From Spongospora subterranea (taxonomy: Eukaryota > Endomyxa > Phytomyxea > Plasmodiophorida > Plasmodiophoridae): a DNA stretch of 61,878 nucleotides. A program made the translations under genes and the position numbers. This document shows positions 47,530-59,800 of the stretch, piece by piece. Positions within the stretch are counted from its first letter, which is position 1; each line of letters starts with the position of its first letter. Under the pieces are notes generated by a model that saw only the letters and a program-made list of their open reading frames with translations, made no database searches and had not been told where the DNA came from. The stretch covers positions 1 through 61,878 of the forward strand of contig OUQQ01000038.1 in assembly GCA_900404475.1 (NCBI GenBank), read 5' to 3'.

Positions 47530-49138
47530 TGCTCAACGCTGAACCAATTGATGGCGAGTGTCATCTGTCGGGACTCGGGGCCGCTCTGCGCAGCCACCCA
47601 CCGGACATCACTGTAGCACTGGCCGCCCCTGACGTCAGAAACGGTTCTGGACGCCGTCATTCGCAAATGTATAAAAGCGTCAGGAAATCGTCATACGCGA
47701 ACGTTCATGAACGACATAAAGTTCCTGGGACCACGTTCCTTGTTGACGCTTTCACATGGCAGTGCAACGGTACGTTTGCGTTTTTGACCAGCGCGTTGAT
47801 GATTCAATGACGTATCATTTGTAGAAACCTCACATTGGTTTTTAACTCATTTCCATAGCGACCATTATATGGGCCTAGATAAGTCTTTCAACAGCGGTAC
47901 AATTTATTGTACAGCGTCGACATCTCGGCTCGCCCAATCGAAATTGCAGATTCCCAGATCCGTTATTCGTGATTTGCACTTCAACACTCGAGAAGTGATC
48001 GATGATGTTCTTGTGACAGCAATCGATGCGAACCACTGCCCTGGTAGCGCCATGCTCCTTTTCCAACATCGTGACGGGACCACAATCCTACACTGTGGCG
48101 ATATGCGGTGGTCGTCGCGCATGAACTCTATCCAGTGTCTCGCTCCACCCGCCCAGATCGATTATCTTTATTTGGACACGACCTACTGTAATAAGAAGCA
48201 CCAATTTCCAGATCAAGATATCGTCATCGACAGAATCGTCGAATATTGCCGCCCGCATTTTGCCGAGAACGACGTCATGTTTCTGTACGTTATTTTTTTT
48301 GTTTTGATCATCTTTCTGAAACTTCCTCAGAATTGGAACTTATAGCATTGGTAAAGAGCGGATTCTCATTCGTCTGGCCAAAGAGTTCCGTTGTCGAATC
48401 CATGTTAGCCCCCAGAGGTACAAGGATATCTGCATGTACGGCCTGCCTTGCAATATTCCAGAGACGTTCACGACTGATGGTTCTGCTTCCCGCATTCATG
48501 TCGTGCCCTTGGGTGACATCAGTTATCAATCGCTGTCCCAACTCAGGGATCGCATGGCCGCCCATGGACCGCGTTTCAAACGGACCGTTGCCCTGCGACC
48601 AACCGGTTGGTCTCATTCGGCCACCCGGGATATATCCATCGCTCAACATGATAACATCACTATTGTGAATATTGCCTATAGTGAGCATTCATCATTCACA
48701 GAACTACGATCATGTGTCGATTATCTTCGGCCGCTGAAAATCGTGCCGACCGTAAATGCCAAAACAGCTGAGGAGCGAAAGAAAATCCTAGATTGTTTCA
48801 ACGAATTTCAAGATACGTCCAAAGATCGGTCCAAGATTTCTTCGTATTTCAAGAAGGCATCTCCCCCATCGGGAAGACCTTCTAAAAAATCGGCAGCGCC
48901 GCGGTGGAGAGCAGTACCCGTGTTTCCGACTGATAAGCCATTCTCTTCCGCGATGCAGGGCCCGCACCCAGGAACCATTCAGAGCTATTTTCCCCCGCAC
49001 GCCGCCAAACAAGAAGAACTTTCATTTGACCTGGAATCTGTCGACATCGCCGAACAACATCGGTTCATGGCTGAAATTACACTCAAACGCAAACGTCAAC
49101 CGGAGAACGGGGAGTTTGAAGGGTTTCCAATCAGATAA
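47530..49138 (+). CDS. PSO2: SNM1/PSO2-type DNA cross-link repair nuclease
   Basis: Metallo-beta-lactamase/beta-CASP 5' exonuclease that processes interstrand DNA cross-links. The sequence shows VPGTTFLVDAFTW, then after an intron (about 47769-47835) TSHWFLTHFHSDHYMGLDKS with the metal-binding HxHxDH motif intact. Further on are DANHCPGSAMLLF, ILHCGDMRW, YLDTTYCNKKHQFP, and, after an intron at 48284-48331, GTYSIGKERILIRLAKEF. The beta-CASP part includes ALRPTGWSHS and YSEHSSFTELRSCV, with LKIVPTVN at the end. The C-terminal tail carries two IxSYF motifs. The first exon is uncertain: a 13-nt exon at 47377-47389 (MHFG) joins in phase to 47530, but is only a candidate. No N-terminal UBZ is seen. 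Confidence 0.9.
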
Positions 49139-49550
49139 AAACATTCCAATTTCAACACACAGTCTGCAGAAACTGAAATACATGAGGCACATCTTCCGGG
49201 AGCGAGGCCGAGTGAGAAAATCTGGAATGTTGCACTGGAAGGAACTGGAAAGCCCCGTATTGTACCGGACCGGGACAGACAGACGTCCCGTGACGTATAC
49301 TCGCGGATACAGCCACTGACCGGCCTGGCCGTTCGGGTAGGCCATCGGCACTGCAGCTTGGATAACAATCGGGGCCGCCCCGGCTTATCGACAGATAAAA
49401 ACAGTGAATCTTGGGCCCCAGGGCTGGACTTGGTTGTGGGTCCGTTTTCCTGTTGTGGCTTCCGTCATTGGGTTCGCGTTTGACGGGTTTCTGTGAAGAT
49501 CAACCCCGTCTTGACCGTATTCCAACGGATTCGATCATCACATTCTGCAA
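49139..49550. other. intergenic between SNM1 and PFKFB genes
   Basis: About 410 bp, GC-richer than average, between two plus-strand genes. It should hold the PFKFB promoter. No coding sequence is supported. Confidence 0.45.
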
Positions 49551-51138
49551 ATGTCGGCGGCAACAACGGTTGATACGGGACCGTCCCCGCGGCTGCAACG
49601 AACCCGGTCGCTGCTGATCGACCCCGTCGCCGAGGAAGCCATCGATGCGTCACTCTGCAGCCCTCATGGTGTCCATATCGTTGTCGTCGTCTGCGGGATC
49701 CAGCCCCAGGCCCGTAAAGTTGCATGCAAGTTGGTCCGATACCTGACGTGGATCGGCCATCGTTCATGTCTCTTCACGACCGCCACGACTCTGTCGTCAT
49801 GCACGCCGTCCTCCTGCGATATGCAACACCGCGATCGTCGTGCCGCTTTCAACGCCTGCATTGACTACACCAATCAGGGCGGGATATCGGTTCTTGACGC
49901 CGACGATGTTGGTCCTGAGGATGTCGCCCCGTTCCAGTCCAATGCGCGACGTGTCCAGTTGATATGGTGCCTTGTCGGCAGCGAGTTGCAATTATCTCTG
50001 GACAAAAACGCCGCCTGGATCAGATTAGTTTATGATCCTGAATTCTCAGTCACGCGCAGTTCGGTTCGAGGTTTGTTCCCAGGGAAAGTTTCGCCAAATG
50101 GGTCGCGAAGTAACCGAAATTCACGACAGGGAATGTGGCCAGGATAGTGTTCCGATATCTGGCACACCTGGCACTGCACGAGCGGCCGTTGATGGCGTCC
50201 AGACATGGCGAGAGCGCTGATAACCTGCAAGGATATATCGGGGGTGACTCCCGACTCACAGATCGAGGAAATCATTTCGCCGTTGCCTTGGGGCGTTTCG
50301 TTGACGACCGCCAGATGAATGGATTACAAGGTCTTGCTACTCGGAAAGCGATTTTCCGTTCCGGGATTGATTTAGTTTGAGCAGTTTGGACGAGTAATTT
50401 GCAGAGGACAGTGATGACGGCGGCGTTCATCACGTCTGCCGTCACCAAGAGGACATGGGAGTGTCTGCAGGAGATCGATGCCGGGGTGTTCACCGGGCTA
50501 ACATACGAGGAGATCGAGCGGACAGATCCAGTGTCGTTCAACGCTCGCAAAAGGGACAAGCTCAGGTACCAGTACCCGGAGGGCGAAAGCTACGTTGATG
50601 TTATTGAGCGCCTGGATCCGATCGTGCTTGAGGTGGAACGGGCCAATTACCCTATTGTTATCATATCGCATAAAGCCGTTCTCAGGTACGATATATATTA
50701 GGGCCCCAATTCATTCGTATCAATAGGGAAAAACATCGTTTTTCTTGCTCGTTTTCGTTGTTGGCTGTATTATTTTCCAGTACTGGTAATGCGTTTCCTG
50801 TTAATGTGGATTTCGCCTAGGTGCTTGCTTGGCTATTTCTTGAACAGTCATCGAACTGTCATTCCTGACATGACATTTCCATCCCATTCAGGTTGACCCG
50901 CTACATATATTGTTTAATTCCATGCCATTCAATACTAACGATGATTTTCGTAGTTGTTTCTGTTAGGACGGGGTCGAGAGGTATTATCGTTGATACATAT
51001 GAGATGGGAATCGCTCATGTCGAGAATCAACCTAAACCCGCTGCCGTCTCGCAGAATAAGTCGCCATTCGAGGAAGAGTTTGGCGCTGATGATGGCGACA
51101 GTCAAATAGAGGCGTTTTCGAAAATCGACCTATCATAA
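49551..51138 (+). CDS. 6-phosphofructo-2-kinase/fructose-2,6-bisphosphatase family, kinase half degenerate
   Basis: Predicted fructose-2,6-bisphosphatase controlling glycolysis. The N-terminal half aligns with the PFK-2 kinase fold: VVCGIQPQARKVACKLVRYL and TWIGHR correspond to the family's GLPARGKTY..KKL.RYLNWIG. The P-loop GK(S/T) is gone (ARKV), and this half is about 50 residues shorter than usual. After an intron near 50072-50123 the phosphatase half is complete: MASRHGESADNLQGYIGGD with the nucleophilic His, VWTSNLQRT, EIDAGVFTGLTYEEIE, RYQYPEGESYVDVIERL, and IISHKAVLRCLLGYF with the second His. It ends VDTYEMGIAHVENQ and an acidic tail. Introns at about 50332-50393, 50685-50819 and 50892-50972 are in phase. 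The stop is 27 bp from the convergent RCC1-like gene. Confidence 0.85.
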
Positions 51139-51165
51139 TATGTAAATGTAATATAGATAGATGTA

Positions 51166-52596
51166 TTATGAGATATTGGATATGATGGCTAAGCATGCAG
51201 CTCCACCAGTGACGATGGCGGGAAAGGTGGTGGCGCTAGGAAATACACGGGTAGGTATCGATCGGTTGATCTGATCTCCGATACCAAGATTACCATGTTC
51301 ATTCCAACCGAATGCCCATAACGACCCGTTATTGATGCTGAAACACAGGGAGTGTTCTGATCCACAGTAAATTGAGGAGATAGGGGTTGGTAGATTGACA
51401 TCGTGAGGAATGTGGTGATGATCCCAGGATCCATCACCCTGCTGTCCGAAATCTGATCAGACACATGACTATGTTGAACGCGATATACATTGATGATTGA
51501 TGCACCTCCTCTGCCCCATGATAAAACATGACCCGAGGCAGATAATGCCAGGCAATGCGACCACCCGCATTGCAAACTGATTGAGCTCATTGCTGTTTCA
51601 ATCGGCCCCCACTTTGAGCTATATTTGTCGTCGACATGGCGTCCAAGCTGCCCGAATCCGTTGCTACCAGCCGTTAAGATTTCGCCACTATCTGTAGCAT
51701 ATCAGCATTGAAAAACACTAGATATATTGTGATTTTTAACTTACTGGCGAGGACGGCGGTATGCCGTAATCCACAAGCAATACCGATTGCGAATCTTAGA
51801 AATGAATCAGAACGTACGGCACGTTCCAGTGGCTGTTTAGACGATGGTTGGCCAAGCTGCCCACTAATGCGGTTTGCTATTAGAACCATGTGTGACCAAC
51901 AGGATGGACATTACAATTTGTTGTTTCCCCATAGCCATACCGACCCATCACGATTGATAATCGCCGAGTGCTGATAGCCACACGATATAAAGGTGAATCG
52001 CTGCTCGGGTTGGACAGTGATATATCCCGGCTCGTGGGATGGCGTCAGGTCGACAGGACGACCAACCATTGATTTATGGCCGAAAGACACAACGCCACCG
52101 TCATCTGGAACCAACCAGTTCAGGAATCAGGTGTGAATCTGATTTTGGGGCAATTAACTGAGTAATAGGAGCGAATGACGCCATCCGCATGCCACCTGGA
52201 TAACAGGTTTGGGCAGGACGACAGGACTCGGGATTGAAATGATATCTGATGGTATTTGGCCACATTGTCCATGTGTGTTATCCCCCCAACATGATACATC
52301 ATCATCTATATTGAACACCATTACAATTATACCCATCGCGTCCACAAACTTTACATTTCTACAACGAAAAACGGTTGCAACGAATCTAAAGGAAAACGGA
52401 ATTGTTTTTGCAATGATGGGCTGTGGTCGACTACCGAACCTTGAGCGACTATACAATGGCATCCACCACATGATATACTGGTGAATGATGAGGGAATCTG
52501 ATTCGGGATCATGGCTACAGGTACGTAATAATCATCAAAATCCTTATGGACCAGGCATCCGCCCCCACCCGACCCCCAGCTATACCAACCCGCCAT
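51166..52596 (-). CDS. RCC1-repeat beta-propeller protein
   Basis: At least five RCC1-type blades: MAGWYSWGSGGGGCL, SISCGGCHCIVAQ, CWGDNTHGQCGQIPSD with VACGWRHSLLLL, FISCGYQHSAIINRDGSVW, GQLGQPSSKQPLE with IACGLRHTAVLA, GSNGFGQLGRHVDD with LQCGWSHCLALSASGHVLS, and finally NEHGNLGIGDQ. Several introns of 45-70 nt separate them. The total, about 400 residues, fits a single seven-bladed propeller without extra domains, as in RCC1 itself or Ats1-like proteins. The catalytic assignment to Ran is not possible from the repeats alone. The ATG at 52596 opens MAGWYSWG directly on the first blade. Confidence 0.82.
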
Positions 52597-53585
52597 CTTT
52601 ACAATTGCCCGCCCGATTCCCGTCAATGCCCGTCATTGCTTTGTCGCCATTGGTCGACACTCCGGACTTTGTGGTCCTTATTCACGACTTCGGAAATGAT
52701 TCTTTTGGGTTTCCAGATCTTATTGATCATGGCGCGGCTGGGCTATATTCAGTATTACGAGGGTTAGGGGACCGCCATGGAAGGAAGTAAAAAAGTTGAG
52801 AATGGTGAAGGGTTGTCATATGTGCTCATTGGCGAATCAATCATGAATGATACGCCTGGATTATGTCGTCTACACTAACGGTGCACTTCAATCAGTACAT
52901 GCTGCACCAAATCTTGCCGTGATTATTGCAGTGATTTCCGTGAAGTGTTCGTGTACAGAATGTGGCGGATGAATGAGAGGTCGGATGGCGATACGTTTAT
53001 CTTGACCGACACCAACTGGATTGCTTCATAAAAAAAGGAACAGTTCCAAATGCAGTTTCTTCAAATGTTCGATGCCGCTTGGGCTATAAAAATTGTTGCT
53101 GTCGAGCGATCGGATCTAACTCTCGCAAAAGCGATTGGCCTAGGGCTATGATGAACAATTATCCGGTTCGCCTCATGCAGCCGGATTAGACATGCGATGT
53201 TCCAGCTATCAGAAACGGCGAAGATAAATCCGAACGTCATCACATCAAAATGCAAAAATCAATTTATTAAAGAACGAATCTTACCCTTTCTCGGAACGCA
53301 TTCAGAGAAACACCTGCCAGTCAATTTTGTCGATCTCGTTTTCGCCAGCCGGTCAATGTGAGGGTTTGCGCCAACCTGTGTACAGATAGGGACTGCAGCT
53401 AAGTGATATGTAATAGGTTGCGCCCTACTGGATGGGTGTTACCATTCAGGTGTTGAAATAGCGTTTCCCAAACAGGATCCCCATTTTATACAGATCGTCC
53501 TATTGCATTCTGACAGCGGGAGCTGGTGAATGTGGCGCTAAATACCGATATCGAAGCCCATCGGCATCAATTACCATACTAGGGT
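52597..53585. other. divergent intergenic region
   Basis: About 1 kb between the RCC1-like gene and the SCYL1-like gene, transcribed away from each other. It should hold both promoters. A 64-codon minus-strand frame (53061-53255) has no family. Nothing else is seen. Confidence 0.45.
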
Positions 53586-56500
53586 ATGGGAGCTGCTGCC
53601 TCGTCATTCCCCTTCCGGGTCGGCGAGCAACGTCGTGCGGGGACCCGATGGACTCTATACGATGGGCAAAGGAAGGTCAGACTCGTTAATGCTCGTTGCC
53701 TGGTTTGGGACATTGTTATTGGCGTTTGCTTTTTCAATTCGCTGTTTCAGTATATACCTTCATGATCCAAGAGCCATTTGGAAAATTGGTTCTGACTGGC
53801 TCATAGTCTGATAATGAAGACGTTTCCATTTTGGTTTTCACCAAAAATGGTGCGCATCCTGAAAGTCTACACAGCGCCAAACATTATGAAAAGAAGCTGA
53901 AAACGCTTCGCCATCCTCATATTCTCAAGTTTATTGACTCATTGGAGGTATTTGGCATGGAGACGTGCTAGATAATCTTCACTTAATAGTATTGTCAAGG
54001 TGCCGGAATCCATATATATCGTATGCGAGCGCGTCTCTCCTCTTATCATCAGCTCTGATCGGGCCAATGTTGATTCCAAAATTCTCCCTCTCGGTGTGTA
54101 TCAAGTCGCTGTAAGTTGATTGCTTGTGAGCCGGTGTTTCCGAGCTGATTTTCTGTCAAAGTCGGCTATCAACTTTCTGAATACCGATTGCAAAATGTCC
54201 CATTGCGCCGTATCACCAGAGGCCATTTTCATCAGTAAATCTGGCGATTGGAAACTTGGTGGGATGGACCGAATCTGCGACGCATCCGAGCTAGCAGTCT
54301 CCGATTGGAGCCGTCACTCTTTTTATATTCCGTCGATGTATGCGTCACCCGACATGAGCGAATGTACTCATGTTGGTTTCCGAAATGTTCCCCTTCACGC
54401 CCTCGGTTCGTTGTCCGTGTGTATTTCGCAAAAGCTGATGAATACGTTAGATTCTTGGTGTTTCGGATGTCTGATTTATGAAATATATAACGGGTCGCTA
54501 TCTCGTCGAGATCAGCTAAAGAATACAGGAAATATCCCAAATTCGTTGATTCCTTATTATCAAAGGTTATTCGGAAAATATCGATGCCTTTCTTTTTACT
54601 CAAATATTCAGGCTTCTGGCCAAAGGTTCTTCGAATCGCATAACCTCTGGGCAATTGCTCTCATCGAAGTATTTTGAATGTGATATAATCCAGACTGTGG
54701 AATTTCTTGACCATTTGGCCTTGAAAAACAACGCAGAAAAAGAGGTATTTTTCAGAGGTATCCAAGATAAACTGGGAAGCTTAGGAGATGTTTGTTCTTA
54801 AAGACTCACCATTTTTGCGCATATGAATAACATTCCGTTTCCTTAGTCCCTCTCAAGGTATCGTGTTCTGCCATGCCTTGTCCAGGCGCTCGAATACGGA
54901 TCTGTTGCAGATTCAGCCGCGCGAGTGCTGAACGCGATGCTTCATATTGGAGCAAAGCTGTCTACAGAAGAATTCAAATTGATGGTCCAACCGTGTCTTC
55001 TCAAGCTATTTGCATGCAATGATCGGGCGATTCGGGCTGGTTTGCTCAAGGTTCGTATCATATAACGCCTTTTTGTGTTAGTTTGTGACCATGTCTTTGC
55101 AGAATGTTTCAGAATATATAATCCATTTATCGGATACGGTGGTAAACGACACCGTCTGGCCTCAAGTGGTTACTGGATTCACCGACACAGAACCGCGTCT
55201 TCGCGAAGCAACGATAAAATCTTTATTATCCTTTCTCCCGAAGTTGAAAGATAAAACCATTCAAGTATCTGCTTATCCAATGATTAGTCGAATGCAACGG
55301 GATCCAGTTCCTGGTATTCGAACTAATACGGTTATTGCTCTCGGTAAAGTTGCGAAGTTTCTATCGCCTACGACTCAAAGCAAAATTCTTCTACCCTCTT
55401 TCTCCCTAGCGCTTAGGTATTCTTATACTGATCAGCATTAACTCGTCGTGCTAATGTGCTCCGCTTGACGGCCAGGGACCCTTTCATTCCCTCGAGGCAG
55501 TCTGCACTAGCAGCTCTTCAGGCAACTTGTTTATTATATTCACCAGAACAAATAGCAAAGTCAGTGCTGCACTCCGTTTGCCAGCATCTTGTGGACCCTT
55601 CTAAACAGGTTTGTACCAGTATAGATTTTTGCGTCTAGTAATGGCTCTCTATTTCAGGTCAGAGATCAAGCATTTATCACGGTTCGAGCGCTAGTCGATA
55701 GAGTGGAAACTGCTACGCTGTCATTGCCTGACCAAAAACAAGAAGAGAACCTTACAGCTGCAGAAAATTCAAGGTCAAACAGCTCTGGTACATTTTTTGG
55801 AACAGTTGTACTTTTAGTTTGATGAATTCAAATTCTGTGATAGTAGTTCCAACGGATCTAGCTGGCGCTAGCGCTTTGGCTGGTAAACTCACAGGTTGGG
55901 CCGTGAGCTCGATCAGCAAGAAACTTTTGGATGGTGGCAGTTCTGCAGAAAGAAATTCCAAAAACACTATTAGAACCGGAACGGACAATGCGAATTGGTT
56001 TGATTCATGATTTACCATAACTTCATTGCGTTAACTGCATAATGTTAGGAATCCTCCTGTTTTACCCAAGGAGGGACCAGGTCCAGCTTCGACTCCTCGC
56101 GCAGCAGAAGCCAATGTTTCGTCATTCGTCAGTGTAAGAAATTTAAGGATGATCCATTTTTTTTTTCAATTTTCACAGCCAAAGAATCCATCAATCCCAG
56201 GCAACCTAACACTTGCCAATATTCGGCCATTTCAGGATGATCAAGATGATTTGGCTCCATATTCCATTCCTGGTGATGAGACGGACCTAAATGGACACAA
56301 TATCAATCTAGAAGACGATTTCTTCGCAAACCCTGACCTCTCAACCGCTGATGATATTTTGAGTCAGTTCAATTTATCAGTTTCTACCCCATCCGTTCCG
56401 GTCTCTGGCAACGCCTCTGGCTTTGACGAGTCGTTTATAGATTGGATGGACAATGCATCCAAAATCCCAACAATTCCTCTTCCAAATGTAAGTCTGCAAC

Positions 56501-56722
56501 TTTCGATACTTCTATTGTGTTTATTTACCGCTTTAGAGTTCATCCTTAAATCCAACCGCAAAAACCACTCTTGCGACGCCAACACGCCCAATTTTATCAT
56601 CAGCGAAAGGTGCCGCTCCAGTCAAACCCGTACCACAACCGCTTAGGCCCACAGGCTGGGGAAATGTTGGCAAGTCTAATACGCAAAGCACATTTAACGA
56701 CGATTTTTTTAACAATTGGTAA
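53586..56722 (+). CDS. SCYL1/Cex1-like pseudokinase with HEAT repeats
   Basis: Cytosolic scaffold linked in other eukaryotes to COPI traffic and tRNA export. The ATG at 53586 opens MGAAASSFPFRVGEQ. The N-terminal kinase-like domain lacks catalytic motifs: KLKTLRHPHILKFIDSLE, VKVPESIYIVCERVSP, AINFLNTDCKMSHCAVSPEA, SGDWKLGGMDRI (no DFG), SWCFGCLIYEIYNG. HEAT repeats follow: YRVLPCLVQALEYGSVAD, VWPQVVTGFTDTEPRLREA, GIRTNTVIALGKVAKFL, ARDPFIPSRQSALAALQAT. Then come VRDQAFITVRALVDRVE and a Gly/Trp segment (GWAVSSISKKLLDGG) typical of the SCYL1 C-terminal region. The last exon ends GWGNVGKSNTQ and DDFFNNW. About nine introns. The terminal tryptophan in acidic context resembles delta-COP-binding tails rather than the animal RKLD ending. 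Confidence 0.88.
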
Positions 56723-56867
56723 ATAATTTATTCACTATAGCAACATTGCACTGTATTTTTTATTGTCGATCAATGCGACAGAAATCTGGAATTGTCTTGA
56801 TCAAAAATCTGATAATGCTGGGTCCTCTTTATTTGCGATAGCGAATATGGCGAGATAAAAGGCGAAT

Positions 56868-59800
56868 TCAGTGTTTGACAAAGATGAACAAACGTAACCC
56901 CACTACGGGAGATGAGGACGCAAGAAACCGATCATGGTTACATTGGTTAATGGCTAATTGCGCAAAAGGAGCTGGGTCCAGAGATAAACTTGAAAAAAGA
57001 GTTGGCACATCGAAATTAGTGATTAACCTCGCCCCTGATTGCATTCGGAGTATGAAATTACACAACCGGCGATGCATCGATGGATTCAGATTTATGTACA
57101 GAAGAACAATATCGGATTTGATTCCATCTTCACAATCGAACAGATCCCCACACCGGAGATCTAATATGGATTGCTGCGCGGACGATAGAACAAACTCTTT
57201 TTTATCATTCAGGAGAACTTCACAGGAGGGAAGAGTGGACGCGGAAAGTGTCGCTTTCGCAAAGCGTGATTCCGCGGCCTACAGAAGTGTGAGCATATTG
57301 CCACCACGCAATACATGTAACCTGACCTCAACTCCGATGCATTTTTTTAGTGATGTTGAGCACGAAAACACTTGTAAAATAGCTTGGCCGAAACCCATAC
57401 CCAAGTCAGCGAATGTCGTTGCAGATTTGACATGAGCGTGTTCAAAATCGATAGCGCGCAAGATGCCAACTGGCAATAACTCGTCCAGACTCATATCAAT
57501 TCGACGTCTGCGTGAAAACTCCATATCCATCTTTGAAAGACTAGTGTTGGCACTGCGAGCAACTTCACATCCCAAACTTCGAATGGGAATAACCGTGAAC
57601 AGCACAAGTTCCCAAACCTCGAGAATTCTCCGGAAAAAGTGGGAAAGATGACAGGGACTCGCGCTTTTGGCAGCATTCAAAAACTGGAGCACAGTTAGCA
57701 CTGGAAAAGCCAAATCAGATGGAAGTTCAGCGTCTCTAATAGCTCGTTGCCAGATGGGGTAATGAGCCCCCCATAATACGTTCCAGTCTCTCATTGAGGA
57801 AAAAGCCCCGAAGTCTTCCATCATCTTTTTGAGCGATTCGATGTCAAGACTCATTACAATCCGTGTTTCGGTAGAGTACTTACCATCGCAAACCGTATTT
57901 TGTAAAAGACTTGCAATGCACGATGACACCGCGATCAACGGAGAAAACGGAGAGGCGTCTTTTTTCAGATAGATGCGACAGATATCTCTGATCCGGTTCC
58001 ATTCCGGATTGAGAGCAATGTCAGGTAAGCATCTATCGAACGCCAGCAGATAGTCTTCGAATCGAGAATTCTCCACTTCAACGCGAATGTCTTGTTTGAG
58101 ATTCGCTTTTAAAATGTCCAAACACGGAACCAAATCGTGGTTATTAGTTTGATAAGAAACCAGACGTTTCCAGTTTTCCCGGTCGATATCCCAGGAATCA
58201 AACATTGCCGAGCATTCGATGTGATCTTCAAGTGACATCATGATTTCTCGTAAGCACCGTACATGGTTAGAAGCATGCCATAACCTAACATTGCGAAATC
58301 CAGAACGCCACTTTAACCTTTCCTGAATCTCTGCTCCAAAAATCCCGTCAGGAAGATCCATGTCGAACGATATCAAACAGGCGCTCAATAAGAACGAATT
58401 GAATGCCGCGTTTAATGCTGCAACCCATCCTTCAGTTAGGTGCGATTCGGACGGAGACATGATCATGCTAGCGGCTTGATAAACGAGAAACACCACATGT
58501 AAAGAGGTACGACTTGCTGACAACGAGGTGAAGAAACTGGAATGACCTGTATTATCTAGCTGGACCCTTTCTCTGAATTCCGGTGCCCAATGGATGCGCC
58601 GAATTGCTGCAAAAAGGTGACCTACATGACGCTTGATAATGGCAATGCGACCCGGTTCATCTGACGTTGCGATTGAGGTCAATGCAGAGCGCCAACGAGG
58701 GCGATCAAAAACAATATCTTCCGATAAATGTTTTTCCAGATCAAGAAGGCACAACGCGAGAGTAGATGGTGTGAAAGAAGAATGCACCAAAACACCCCAT
58801 TGCAATCGGAAATCAAGCCAGGCAGACGATGTTGCTTGGTGCTCCATAACAGTTTCAAGATCGACTAGTAATTCCGCCAGAGCGTAGCTGTATTTGGATT
58901 CGCTAACTTGGCGCAACCAGTTGTGGATGCGACGATCATGAAAGTGAGGAATTACGAACTCTTTGGGAAGCGATTTTGCCAGTTCAATTACGCTGTTGCG
59001 GATGGTGACGAAGTCTTCAGACGTTGATTCGTCACGGGCTATGGCAAAGAGCGGGAATGACCAGAATCCAAATCTATGAAGCCATGCCATTATCACTGCT
59101 TGAGTTCGAATATGACTTTCTAGTTCCAGCAACGCGATTGCCAAAACCCTCGTTGTTTTTGCATTTCCAATTTTATGCTTCCAGACCATACTAAAGGAAG
59201 GCCATTGCACAGTTAAAAGATGCAACTTCAATAGTTTTGCCTCAAAATCGGAAATAAGATCCGCGACAGATTTGACAGTTAACTCTGGGGGTATGAATAA
59301 ATCAAACGCATGGCACAAATTGGCGTTCAACTGCTGCAGCCCGGCTAAAATCAATATCAACTGCGCATTCGAATTGTCAAGAATCAAACCCATAACGCTA
59401 TGAAGCCATGCAACACGTTCGTCGAACCAAATTTTGTCTGTTTGACAATCGGGCCAGACACCATCGATCGCCATCGCGTATGCAGCCAATTCCCCGATAT
59501 CGAGCTGTTTATGGCCAAAGACCTTGTTAATCCAATCATTGGCTCCATAGGTTGACGACAGTTGCTCGACAAAGGAATGTAGAATCGCTGATAGATCTTC
59601 AACACTAATGTCTAACGCAAAAGGATGTTTCGTCATAAGCCAGACGATTGACGACACCCTAACAAGTGAGTTAGGTAGAAATTTCGATAATCTAACGTTT
59701 AAAACATGATAGAGCAACTGATCTTCAGAAGGAGAGCGACGTTGTGTAGCAATCGCTTGATGGAGGTCACGATAATTGATCATATCAATGACCACTGCAG

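Noticed and set aside
56875..57435. 186-codon plus-strand open frame
   Set aside because: It lies antisense to the last methyltransferase exons, whose minus-strand reading has motif support and in-phase splicing. The plus frame resembles nothing.
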